From NCBI GenBank assembly GCA_934746785.1, contig CAKVFO010000030.1, forward strand, positions 1-26,749: DNA of 26,749 nt, in the 5' to 3' direction. Under the pieces are notes generated by a model. The model did no database searches, was not told the DNA's origin, and saw only the letters and a program-made list of their open reading frames with translations. Source of the DNA: an uncultured Clostridium sp. Its GTDB lineage: Bacteria; Bacillota; Clostridia; Clostridiales; Clostridiaceae. Within the stretch, counting starts at the first letter, position 1. Each line of letters begins with the position of its first letter. Position numbers and translations under genes: made by a program. Of this stretch, positions 8,701 through 15,584 are shown piece by piece.

Positions 8701-10658
8701 AGAGCATAACTTCCATCTAATCTTGGTATTAAAGCAATAGTATCTATTGTATACTTTTGATCAAAAGTTACAGTTGGTCCTCCTTTTCCATATTGAGCTG
8801 TATCCCAGTCATTATGTGTCCATGCTGTTGAATAATCTCCATCAACTACTGCACCTTCTGCTACTACTTCACCAGGTACTGGTCTAAATGACGGCTGAAT
8901 AACACTTAATATATGATCAGTAAAAGTTTTATTTTCTACTGTAGTATTTATCAAGTTATATTTAGGTGTTACTGGTGGATTAATATTTACAGTATTTCCT
9001 CTTGAAATTATAGAAGCATTTCCTTCACCTAAATCATTTATACCAGTTAAATATACTTCGTATTCAGTATTATCCTTTAAATTTGTTATTGTATATGATA
9101 GATTTGTAATTCCTTCAATTTTAGTGAATTCTTCATCAGTTCCTGCTTCTCTATAGAAAAGATTAAATCTATCTGCATTTTTATGTTTTGCCCAAGTTAC
9201 CTTTAAATTTCTATATCCATTTACAATCTTAATTCCTTCTGGAGGCTCTGGCTTTGTTTGTGGTTTTGGAATAGCTGTTACTGTGTTTCCATATCCACTT
9301 TCCCAAGCTTCATTTAAAGATTGAATGCTTATTTCATATTCATTGTAATTTTCAAGCCCTGTAAAAGTAACTGTATTAGAAGTAGTTTGAATTATAAATT
9401 CTTTATATTCATTTTTAACATATCCTGTAGCTTTAACTTCATACCCTGTTACATTAGGTTCATGATTCCAGCTTACCTTTATAGCTTCATTTTCTGATAC
9501 TGCTGTTATTGATGGAATATTCATCTCAGGTGGTGCTATCTTATCCTTAGCATTATTTAAGAATTGTACCCTTGAAATTTCTACAAGATTTGTATTGCTT
9601 GTAGTACCTGTAACAACAATGCTCACCTTTTTAACAGCAACTTGTTTTCCAAGGGAAACTTTAATTGTATCTTTAACGCTTCTTCCGACACCCTTAGTAA
9701 ACTCACCTTTTATCTTTTCTCCATCTGCTGTTTCAACTTCAACATAACCTGAATCTATACCATTATTTAAAGATGAATCTATTGTGATTTCTTCCATTAT
9801 AGCTGTTTCTTCTAATTCTAATTGAAGTTTAGCTGGATTTGTTTCACTAATAGCTTCAGTTGTTTTAATAGAAACTTTGCTTTCTTCTTTAAATAAATCA
9901 GCTGCATTACCAGCAACTTCTTGGTTTTCAACTTCAGCAATCTTAATCTTATTAGGATCAATAATTGGGCTTGTATTTATTATTTGAATTGCTTTTCTTG
10001 TTAATCCTAAGTTATCTTGTACTATTGATAAATCTGAAATATCAAGTAAACCATCTCTATTTAAATCAAAATTATCTATAACTGAGCTTTCTTTAGAATC
10101 AATTACTGATAAAAGTTCATTATAATCTTTTTCAGTTACAGTACCATCTAAGTCAAAATCTCCATGAAGTATTGATTCTTTATCATTTATATATATTTTT
10201 TTAGAATAGTTTGCAATTTCAACTGTTTCTTCAACAGTCATAAAGCCTGTACCACTTAAATTTAAAGAATAAATATCGCATGGTACATTTAAAAATTTAA
10301 CATCAATATAAAAGGTTCTTTCGTCCATTGATTTTATAGGCTCTTTATCTATACCTAATCTTGTTATTTCTGCAGTTACCTCTTTGCCATCAAGATTTAA
10401 AGTTTTAACTTCAGAAATTGTTTCTGTTCTCAGCTTAGTTTCAATAGATCCTTTCTTTGAATCTAACTTAAGATTCATATTTAAATTAGAACTTTCAATT
10501 GGCCTTGTTAAATTAACTTCAACTTCAACCATTCCTGTTAAATCATAATTTATATTTTGTACATTATCATTTCCAGAAATATTTTGAGAAGCTAAGGCTG
10601 TTACATTGCTAGTTGAAAGTGCTAGTGCCAAAAGGCATGCTATAGCTTTCTTCTTCAT
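5706..10658 (-). CDS. Secreted M60 (ZmpA/B/C-like) mucin-type glycopeptidase with dockerin
   Basis: A 1650-residue secreted zinc peptidase. A signal peptide (about 1-24) is followed by a beta-rich module (about 25-160), then a type I dockerin (about 164-222) with two calcium-loop repeats (GDFDLDGTVTEKDY at 166 and NFDLNRDGLLDISD at 196). Next come an F5/8C-like domain (about 230-370), two FN3 domains (about 377-465 and 473-560), an F5/8C/CBM32-like domain (about 580-730), and the M60 region (about 793-1250). The catalytic motif is HEIGH: His1089, Glu1090 and His1093, with Glu1104 in GEVTNN as probable third ligand, within the M60 spacing HExxH(8-28)E. FN3-like and CBM32-like domains (about 1280-1515) and a C-terminal domain follow. 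M60 peptidases cut beside O-glycans in mucins; C. perfringens ZmpB and ZmpC are relatives. The dockerin, near the N-terminus, probably binds the cohesin-like product of the next gene. The start has AGGAG eight bases upstream. Confidence 0.9.
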   Translation of the reverse strand: MKKKAIACLLALALSTSNVTALASQNISGNDNVQNINYDLTGMVEVEVNLTRPIESSNLNMNLKLDSKKGSIETKLRTETISEVKTLNLDGKEVTAEITRLGIDKEPIKSMDERTFYIDVKFLNVPCDIYSLNLSGTGFMTVEETVEIANYSKKIYINDKESILHGDFDLDGTVTEKDYNELLSVIDSKESSVIDNFDLNRDGLLDISDLSIVQDNLGLTRKAIQIINTSPIIDPNKIKIAEVENQEVAGNAADLFKEESKVSIKTTEAISETNPAKLQLELEETAIMEEITIDSSLNNGIDSGYVEVETADGEKIKGEFTKGVGRSVKDTIKVSLGKQVAVKKVSIVVTGTTSNTNLVEISRVQFLNNAKDKIAPPEMNIPSITAVSENEAIKVSWNHEPNVTGYEVKATGYVKNEYKEFIIQTTSNTVTFTGLENYNEYEISIQSLNEAWESGYGNTVTAIPKPQTKPEPPEGIKIVNGYRNLKVTWAKHKNADRFNLFYREAGTDEEFTKIEGITNLSYTITNLKDNTEYEVYLTGINDLGEGNASIISRGNTVNINPPVTPKYNLINTTVENKTFTDHILSVIQPSFRPVPGEVVAEGAVVDGDYSTAWTHNDWDTAQYGKGGPTVTFDQKYTIDTIALIPRLDGSYALPYFANVGVYNEETDSWTYEEAKVIHRNNNGNYAVIKLNRPVTSNKFQVNTSVYGGNVVTISELKFYNYDSLENDTRDLFTDDLLIALKKDVDQAKIDKLRERANAIDPISGEQHPERTSILNELQLAEDILNDKNISEDIFTVNQEINKGKNTIGITNDYQALGITAKAGEEIVVYVGTEGNSMPEIAFTQHYGESSAFIKTQRLNKGKNVIRVPEITNMDVEKGGNVYIRYTGNSASDKDIKIRVSGGYKIPHLNVHGLIENDEAKAKEAIKEYILDLQDYVDGIKDNYPKFLESRSNNNYRYDEKTSVLNTTDIESQNITLTLPATAVLSGINDNLTSIDEKADRVYNSLLAFEQLMDIKFSERGLEEDEQPTSRINIKYQRMFIGAFMYASNHHVGIEYDSSAPLMKGHPFEVNEDGTVKEASGELFGWGIAHEIGHVTEITKMTYGEVTNNIIANLAQTFDDKTKSRLENGDTYEKMYEKVTSGTVGMTSDLGMGLGMFWQLHLAYDNDYTAKMLQNKNTFYARLSKRYRQATAEENSVDKNQLLVRFASDAAGKDLTDFFTAWGIVPDEATKNYLQSKGYDKEERKIQYLNDEARRKVLNNVGSIAESTKVTASYNNVTKGEIASTKEVTLNLGINDDSDILGYEIYRNGKVVGFTTDNTFTDYLGALNNRALTYEVVAYDNNLNATEKLSLGEVKVSHDGTISNKSSWTVETNTSDGHNHNACEGENNPNLNKIIDNDENTTYSGSTNNNEDAYIIVGTGENLALSGIKYRNTGDNPLGAYEVYVSNDKENWTLVNSGENMNEGEIIYFTEEDSKAGNLLYTYNASYVKLVAKNSNSIDVSQLDLIMPPGDNVDITEESIGILGEDYVYDKINGDVIPRGSIIVTGVYRGNPVYNVTLLKDENGNVVGGDQVILAEIPEEGHLGEINDGRFIYWIAPENKHLLTSKVKVDLYRVNNPETNEGQRLVSDSLYVDVKEILPTIKLTEESEEAK

Positions 10659-10799
10659 AATATCACTCCTAAAACACCTTTATTATCTATTTACATTATT
10701 ATATTCGACACTTTTCGAGTAATATTTATAGGGTTTTAATATTTTTATTAATATTTTCGGCTGTATTATGAAGAAAAACAATCTCCATTAATTAGTAAA

Positions 10800-10845
10800 A
10801 GGTGAACACCCTTATCTAAATACGAATTTCAAAGGACGTCCACCT
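10800..10845 (-). terminator. Imperfect hairpin downstream of the 130-residue protein gene
   Basis: AGGTGAAC (10800-10807) pairs with GTCCACCT (10838-10845) with one mismatch, and CCTT (10810-10813) with AAGG (10832-10835) extends it inward. On the minus strand the last arm runs into CACCTTTTAC, a short T-run. It lies 52 bases past the stop codon, so it may be the terminator of that gene. The rest of the gap up to the peptidase start holds a TATAAT on the minus strand (10698-10703) without a convincing -35. Confidence 0.4.
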
Positions 10846-10897
10846 ATATTTCAATAGCTTGTTTAATTTATCACTTAATTTAATAATACAGTCAAAA

Positions 10898-11290
10898 TTA
10901 TAAAATAAGATTATCTAAAAAATCGATACCTTTATCTGTTATTGCAAATACCTTTTCTTTATTTTCATTATAAAATCCACGAACAAACTCATTTTTAACA
11001 AGGAATCTAGTTATTTTATAAGTACTTTCTTCTAATAAAATAACTTCTATGTCTCCTCTTAAAAGCTTTTGCATTGGTCTTTCTTCATCAATTTTCTTTG
11101 AAATAAACTTCGAAATTCTTTTACTAATATAATCTAAAGTAAAAACTTCTTCATCTTTTGTAGCTGCAAGACTTACATGAAGAAGTATTTCTTTAACTAC
11201 TTCAGTCCATTTAAGTTCTATGTTACAAATTTCATTCTTATCTTTGCTTCCTATATATTTAAAGTCAATCTTAACCATACCTTCTGTCAT
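10898..11290 (-). CDS. Uncharacterised 130-residue protein, possibly winged-helix at its C-terminus
   Basis: I do not recognise a named family. The product is soluble, without signal or membrane segments. Its last 30 residues (FVRGFYNENKEKVFAITDKGIDFLDNLI) look like the wing and final helix of a winged-helix domain, where an 'ITxKG' turn is common; this is only a resemblance. The ATG at 11290 is preferred over an upstream in-frame GTG at 11308 because AGGAGAG lies about seven bases before the ATG and overlaps the codons after the GTG. The J-domain-like membrane protein gene lies 51 bases upstream in the same direction, so the two may be cotranscribed. A hairpin follows the stop. Confidence 0.7.
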   Translation of the reverse strand: MTEGMVKIDFKYIGSKDKNEICNIELKWTEVVKEILLHVSLAATKDEEVFTLDYISKRISKFISKKIDEERPMQKLLRGDIEVILLEESTYKITRFLVKNEFVRGFYNENKEKVFAITDKGIDFLDNLIL

Positions 11291-11341
11291 AATCTCTCTC
11301 CTAAACACTTTATGTAAATTTCCTATTTATTAAAATATAAC

Positions 11342-12076
11342 CTAAAAGACAAAAGCTTTCAACTTATTATTCATAATTTTTAAAGGTTTAGGTAAAGTTT
11401 TAAAAATTATAGGTAGTATTATAGAAAGTAGAAAAACACCTGCACAGCCTGCAAATACTTCATACCTTATATTCATTCCAGTATATACTTGATAACCATG
11501 TATTGCTGCAACTGCTGCTGAAGCTAATATAAGTATCTTAGTAACTGCCCATAATACTGCATTTAACATTTCAAATATAAAAATAATAATAGAAAATATT
11601 ATAATAACGGGCAAAGCTACTATTTTTAAAGGTATAGAAATATACCAAGGTAAATCAATATCATCATAATCACTATAGTTTCTTTCTTCTTCTCTATCTC
11701 TTAAGGTTCTTTCTCTTTTTCTTCTGTCCTTTTTATTTCTTGAAGATCTTTTATCTCTCTTTTTTCTATTTTCCCTTTCCTCATAATAAGGTTCTTCATC
11801 ATAACCATATTCATCATAGTAATTATCATCTTCACTTTGTTCTTCTTCTAACATTTTATTAAACTCTTCTTTTGACATTACTACAGTATTTTCATTGCTA
11901 GTATTTAACCTTATTAAATCATCATGGGCCTCTTTTAATAATTTTTTAAAAGATTCAGCATTTTTTTCATTAACTACTTCTTTATCAATCTGTCTTAGTT
12001 TGCTTTCATATACATCCTCTATTTCTTCTAAAGATGAGTCTTTACTAACACCTAATACTTCATAACTATCCATCAT
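11342..12076 (-). CDS. Membrane protein with a degenerate J-domain (no HPD)
   Basis: A 244-residue protein. Residues 1-57 resemble a DnaJ J-domain: (D)SYEVLGVSKDSSLEEIEDVY opens helices I and II, and KNAESFKKLLKEAHDDLIRL fits helices III and IV. The HPD tripeptide that stimulates DnaK ATPase is absent (the loop reads RQIDKEVVNEKN), so normal Hsp70 activation is unlikely. A long charged linker (about 65-140) switches from acidic Tyr/Asp/Glu to strongly basic Lys/Arg, and two or three membrane helices follow (about 145-235). The tail is basic. AGGAG lies six bases before the first ATG; a TTG before it is too close, and a second ATG follows directly. The role is unknown; a membrane-tethered cochaperone-like scaffold is an inference. 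Confidence 0.72.
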   Translation of the reverse strand: MMDSYEVLGVSKDSSLEEIEDVYESKLRQIDKEVVNEKNAESFKKLLKEAHDDLIRLNTSNENTVVMSKEEFNKMLEEEQSEDDNYYDEYGYDEEPYYEERENRKKRDKRSSRNKKDRRKRERTLRDREEERNYSDYDDIDLPWYISIPLKIVALPVIIIFSIIIFIFEMLNAVLWAVTKILILASAAVAAIHGYQVYTGMNIRYEVFAGCAGVFLLSIILPIIFKTLPKPLKIMNNKLKAFVF

Positions 12077-12229
12077 CAACTGCTCCTAACATTAAAAAGT
12101 AAAATCTTCAATTTCCTATAGGTCAAAAAATAGCATCGTTTGTAATTAAAGTCAAGTATATGTCTATAATTTACTTCTTGGGTACTCACATACTAATCTT
12201 GCATTAATACAGCTATTATTGACCGGTAA

Positions 12230-13291
12230 TTACTTTTCACCATAATTTTTTATATATTTAACTTCAATTTTTATATCTTTATAACATTTAGAAAATTGTT
12301 GTAACACCAAATAACAACTAGGGCATGGCTGCCACTTAGTTATTAGTGTTAATTTTCCCTCTGCACTAATAACTTTATTTTCAATTTCCTTATTTATTGT
12401 TTCTATAATCTTCTTTTCACTATCATTAACACGATTATATCCAAAACCCATCTGGCCAAGTTTATTTACTTTACAGCTTTTAAATACTGCCTCTTCTTCT
12501 TTTGGTGCCTTTGAATAACCTTCTATATCATTTTTCCCACTTATGGCTTTATATTTTTTATTATTAAAATATGCAGCTGCCATATTGACTGAGTCTTGTA
12601 TTGCATTACTTTGATTTATCTTTAAACAATTTCTACCTTCTTCTATAAGATATTTATCTAAGTTCTTTAACAAACGTTTTAACCTAAAAAGGTTACTATT
12701 TAGAAAATTATGATATTCTACTGTACCAATTGAAGCTTTAATATAAGCTCTATCCTTTTTATGATTTAAATTTATTATTAAAGTTTTTAATTCTTTCTCC
12801 TTATCATAGCTTTCAATTAAATTATCATTATTACTACATAAAATCTTTTTTAATAATTCAATGTCTTTTGTATATAAATAATCCTTTTTAATTTCTTCTT
12901 CAATTTCAGTTAACAGTTCTTTTTCTTCATCTTTAATATCTTTACAAAACTTATTATGTAACTTCTCTATCTCTTCACTTCCACGATAATCAACAGCTTT
13001 ATTTAAACTTTGGTCCCGATCAAATTCTACTCTTTGTATAATAAGTTTATCTATATCTTTAAATTTATCATATAAATCATTTTCACATTCATCATAATCC
13101 TTGATTTTCTTAAGGTAATCGATAAAATCTTCTTTACTATCAACTTTAAATTTAATATCATTATGAAAATAAATATCTATAACTTCTCTAAACCTTTCAT
13201 TAGAATTTTCTAAAAGTTTTATAGCTTCTTTTTTACTATTTATTATTATTCTATTTTTCTTCCTGTTTCTTGCCTTTATCTTACTTTCCAT
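12230..13291 (-). CDS. Deaminase-fold protein resembling polymorphic-toxin deaminases
   Basis: A 353-residue protein in two parts. Residues 1-240 are charged and helical, with a very basic start (KIKARNRKKNR), and look like coiled coil; there is no signal peptide or LXG-type secretion domain. Residues about 250-350 match the deaminase-superfamily pattern of bacterial toxin deaminases (the group exemplified by BURPS668_1122): an NDSEKKIIETI helix with Glu292, then a strand (GKLTLITKW) and PCPSC with Cys323 and Cys326, then LQQFSKCYKDIKIEVKYI. Such enzymes use zinc to deaminate bases, often cytosine in DNA or RNA. The position usually held by a zinc-binding His or Cys is Asp290, so metal binding may be unusual. 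The ATG has AAGGG six bases upstream. A strong promoter (TTGATA-17-TATAAT) lies in the divergent region with the 121-residue gene. The fold call is by motif; target and role are unknown. Confidence 0.72.
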   Translation of the reverse strand: MESKIKARNRKKNRIIINSKKEAIKLLENSNERFREVIDIYFHNDIKFKVDSKEDFIDYLKKIKDYDECENDLYDKFKDIDKLIIQRVEFDRDQSLNKAVDYRGSEEIEKLHNKFCKDIKDEEKELLTEIEEEIKKDYLYTKDIELLKKILCSNNDNLIESYDKEKELKTLIINLNHKKDRAYIKASIGTVEYHNFLNSNLFRLKRLLKNLDKYLIEEGRNCLKINQSNAIQDSVNMAAAYFNNKKYKAISGKNDIEGYSKAPKEEEAVFKSCKVNKLGQMGFGYNRVNDSEKKIIETINKEIENKVISAEGKLTLITKWQPCPSCYLVLQQFSKCYKDIKIEVKYIKNYGEK

Positions 13292-13330
13292 TATAATCCC
13301 TTTATCTAAAAATATTTTACATAGTAAATA

Positions 13331-13359
13331 ATTATATTCTTTAAAGATACTTTTATCAA
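13331..13359 (-). promoter_or_regulatory. Sigma-A promoter of the deaminase-fold gene
   Basis: On the minus strand TTGATA (13354-13359), a 17-base spacer and TATAAT (13331-13336). The -10 is about 40 bases upstream of the ATG. Its -35 lies back-to-back with that of the divergent promoter, 21 bases away. Confidence 0.75.
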
Positions 13360-13380
13360 CAATTATATCACTACTTTTAT

Positions 13381-13409
13381 TTGTATATATGAAAAATTCT
13401 TAGTATAAT
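13381..13409 (+). promoter_or_regulatory. Sigma-A promoter of the 121-residue protein gene
   Basis: TTGTAT (13381-13386), a 17-base spacer and TATAAT (13404-13409), leaving a leader of only about 16 bases before the TTG start codon. Confidence 0.72.
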
Positions 13410-13431
13410 GTTTAAATAAGGAGTGATAACT

Positions 13432-13797
13432 TTGAATAAAGATCTTTTAATAAGAATTTTAGGTAAGGAAAATGCCATAAAATTTGATGATGAAGTTTAT
13501 AATCTAAGACTTATCATAGAAGACCTCAAGCCCTTCACCATTCTAAAGAAACCTATTAATGAAGATGAATCTCATAACTTTATAGAAAAACTTATGTTAA
13601 CTTCTATTACTATTGATATTTTATCAAAAAAGTTAGATTCTATAACAAACTATACTAATAGCAAGAATTATTTAAAGAAATATATTAATGGCATTTATCT
13701 ACATTCAAATGAATTATGTAATGCACTTAAATCTAATAGTATAAAGGATTTAACTTATCATAGAAATTGTCTTGCTGACTTAGTCTTATCTTATTAA
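13432..13797 (+). CDS. Uncharacterised 121-residue helical protein divergent from the deaminase-fold gene
   Basis: No family recognised. The product appears all-helical and soluble, with a Lys/Asn/Leu/Ile-rich composition, and lacks a signal peptide or membrane helix. The start is taken as TTG at 13432 because AGGAG (13419-13423) lies eight bases upstream; the GTG at 13423 overlaps that site. The gene is the only plus-strand gene in the 12 kb to either side. It shares a divergent promoter region with the deaminase-fold gene. That position would suit an immunity protein, antitoxin or regulator of the deaminase, though divergent pairing is unusual for toxin-immunity pairs and nothing in the sequence proves the link. 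A strong bidirectional terminator follows. Confidence 0.68.
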   Translation: MNKDLLIRILGKENAIKFDDEVYNLRLIIEDLKPFTILKKPINEDESHNFIEKLMLTSITIDILSKKLDSITNYTNSKNYLKKYINGIYLHSNELCNALKSNSIKDLTYHRNCLADLVLSY

Positions 13798-13851
13798 ACT
13801 ACACAAAATTGTATGGCTCTATACTTTAAAAGGTATGCTTTCTATAGGTTG

Positions 13852-13893
13852 AAAAAGGTAATGCATCACTCTTTTTAGATACATTACCTTTTT
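13852..13893. terminator. Bidirectional terminator between the 121-residue gene and the histidine kinase
   Basis: AAAAAGGTAATG (13852-13863) and CATTACCTTTTT (13882-13893) form a perfect 12-bp stem. The A-run and T-run at the ends serve both strands. It sits three bases past the histidine kinase stop codon and 54 bases past that of the 121-residue gene. Confidence 0.85.
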
Positions 13894-13896
13894 TAG

Positions 13897-15474
13897 TTAA
13901 TCATATATATCTGAGAATTCAATATTTATTTTTTCAATTATATCTGTTGAATATTCAAATTTATGCTTATCAGGGCCTTCACTATCAGCTAATAGTTTAT
14001 CTGGAATCTTTACAACTACCTCTGTTCCTTTTTCCACATCTTCAAAGTAAACTATACCTTCATGCTGCTCGACAATAGCTTTCACCAGAGAAAGGCCTAT
14101 TCCACTGCCTTCTCTTGCTCTATTTAAACTTTTATCCTCTTGCACAAAAACATTAAATACCTTTTCTCTACTTTCAACTGGTATTCCGATACCATCATCC
14201 TTAACTCTTATAACTACATACCCATCTTCTTCGTCAATATATACAAGAATATTCCCTTTTTCTTTAGTAAATTTAATTGAATTCGATATAAGATTTAATA
14301 TTATTCTCTCCACGCCATCCTTATCACACTTTATGTATTTTTCTTCAATCATGGTATCAAATAGAATATTTATATTTTTATTTTCAACATATTTAACTAC
14401 TGACATAGTTATATCTTCAACTGTCTTTACAATATCAACATCTCTAAAATTCATTTTCATAAATCCAGAATCTAACTTAGTCATATCAACTAAATTGTTT
14501 GTAAGTCTTAATATTCTAAAACAGTTTTGCTTAATCATTAAAGTATATTTATTATAATATTGAAGTAATACATCCTCACCACAGTCTCTCTTTGATTCAA
14601 TAAGCTGCAATCCTGAAAAAATAATATTTATTGGTGTCTTAATTTCATGTGATAAATTTGCAAAAAATTGTGTTCTAAGCTTGTCTATTTCATGAAATTC
14701 TTCAATATGCTTAGATATATTTTCAACCTGCACTTCTAAATTAGTTTTTGCCTTTAGAATTGCATTATACTCTACAAATAAACCTATAGGTACAATATAT
14801 AGCGCAAAGCAGAATAACCATTTTTCATTTAAAAATATTATTCCATCATAACTTGTTAATTCTTCATAAAAAATAGAAATTCGTCTTATACTTAATATAC
14901 ATATACTTGATAAAAATATTAGTTCAATAAATTCTTTTGTTTTTATACTTCTTATAAATGTTATTATAACAAATACTGCCATAAAAACTATTCCACACAT
15001 AAATATTGTATTAAAGTATTTATAACTAAATAACTTGTAAGCAACTTTTTCATTTGTTAAAAGAAGAAAACCATCAAGTATAGTAAATGATAGTATTGAA
15101 ATGAAACTATGTTTGCTTGTCCATTTTATAATTGGTTTTATTTCAAGAGCAATAACTATAAATATTAAATTTCTCAAAATAAGTACTAATGGTACTATCC
15201 TATCAACATCTGCATAAAAAGATTGAATATGTGTAAAAGTGTTATCATAAAGTAAGCTTAAGAAAAATAGCATATAACAAATATAATTATCTTTCTTAGT
15301 TATTATGTAATATACTAGACAGCTTGGAATAACTAATACTGTCATCATAAAATTTATACCTTCTACTTCTCTTACAAAAACACGTCCTAATGCTTTATAT
15401 AAAATGAGCAGTGGTATATACATAGCAATATATTTGCTAAAGGTTATTAATCTAATTCTGTCTCTCATTCCCAA
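13897..15474 (-). CDS. Orphan membrane sensor histidine kinase
   Basis: A 525-residue sensor kinase. The first 240 residues hold seven or eight hydrophobic helices with short loops, a membrane-integral sensor rather than an external domain. A short coiled coil (about 240-265) leads to the HisKA dimerisation helix FFANLSHEIKTPINII, with the phospho-acceptor His276. The ATP-binding domain has the N box (NLISNSIKFTKE), G1 (VKDDGIGIP), F box (VFNVFVQ) and G2 (GSGIGLSLVKAIVEQHEG), so it should be active. No response regulator is encoded in the window, so its partner is elsewhere. The start is taken as TTG at 15474, with GGGGAG seven bases upstream; the ATG two codons later is too far from this site. 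The promoter is a consensus TTGACA-17-TAAAAT. Confidence 0.9.
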   Translation of the reverse strand: MGMRDRIRLITFSKYIAMYIPLLILYKALGRVFVREVEGINFMMTVLVIPSCLVYYIITKKDNYICYMLFFLSLLYDNTFTHIQSFYADVDRIVPLVLILRNLIFIVIALEIKPIIKWTSKHSFISILSFTILDGFLLLTNEKVAYKLFSYKYFNTIFMCGIVFMAVFVIITFIRSIKTKEFIELIFLSSICILSIRRISIFYEELTSYDGIIFLNEKWLFCFALYIVPIGLFVEYNAILKAKTNLEVQVENISKHIEEFHEIDKLRTQFFANLSHEIKTPINIIFSGLQLIESKRDCGEDVLLQYYNKYTLMIKQNCFRILRLTNNLVDMTKLDSGFMKMNFRDVDIVKTVEDITMSVVKYVENKNINILFDTMIEEKYIKCDKDGVERIILNLISNSIKFTKEKGNILVYIDEEDGYVVIRVKDDGIGIPVESREKVFNVFVQEDKSLNRAREGSGIGLSLVKAIVEQHEGIVYFEDVEKGTEVVVKIPDKLLADSEGPDKHKFEYSTDIIEKINIEFSDIYD

Positions 15475-15511
15475 GTTATAACTCCCCTTTTTTGATTATA
15501 TCTTTAATTAT

Positions 15512-15540
15512 ATTTTACAATAACTTGTACTATATGTCAA
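15512..15540 (-). promoter_or_regulatory. Sigma-A promoter of the histidine kinase gene
   Basis: On the minus strand a perfect TTGACA (15535-15540), 17-base spacer and TAAAAT (15512-15517), about 38 bases before the start codon. Confidence 0.75.
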
Positions 15541-15552
15541 ATTATGTTGAAA

Positions 15553-15578
15553 AAACCTGCATATATTTATGCAGGTTT
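15553..15578 (-). terminator. Terminator of the SulP transporter gene
   Basis: An 11-bp perfect stem (15553-15563 with 15568-15578, loop TATT) starts seven bases past the stop codon and is followed on the minus strand by TTTTTCAAC. Confidence 0.88.
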
Positions 15579-15584
15579 AAATTT

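Noticed and set aside
10800..10845. Imperfect hairpin as the end of an insertion element
   Set aside because: No partner end, target duplication or transposase remnant was found nearby; a weak terminator explains it more simply.
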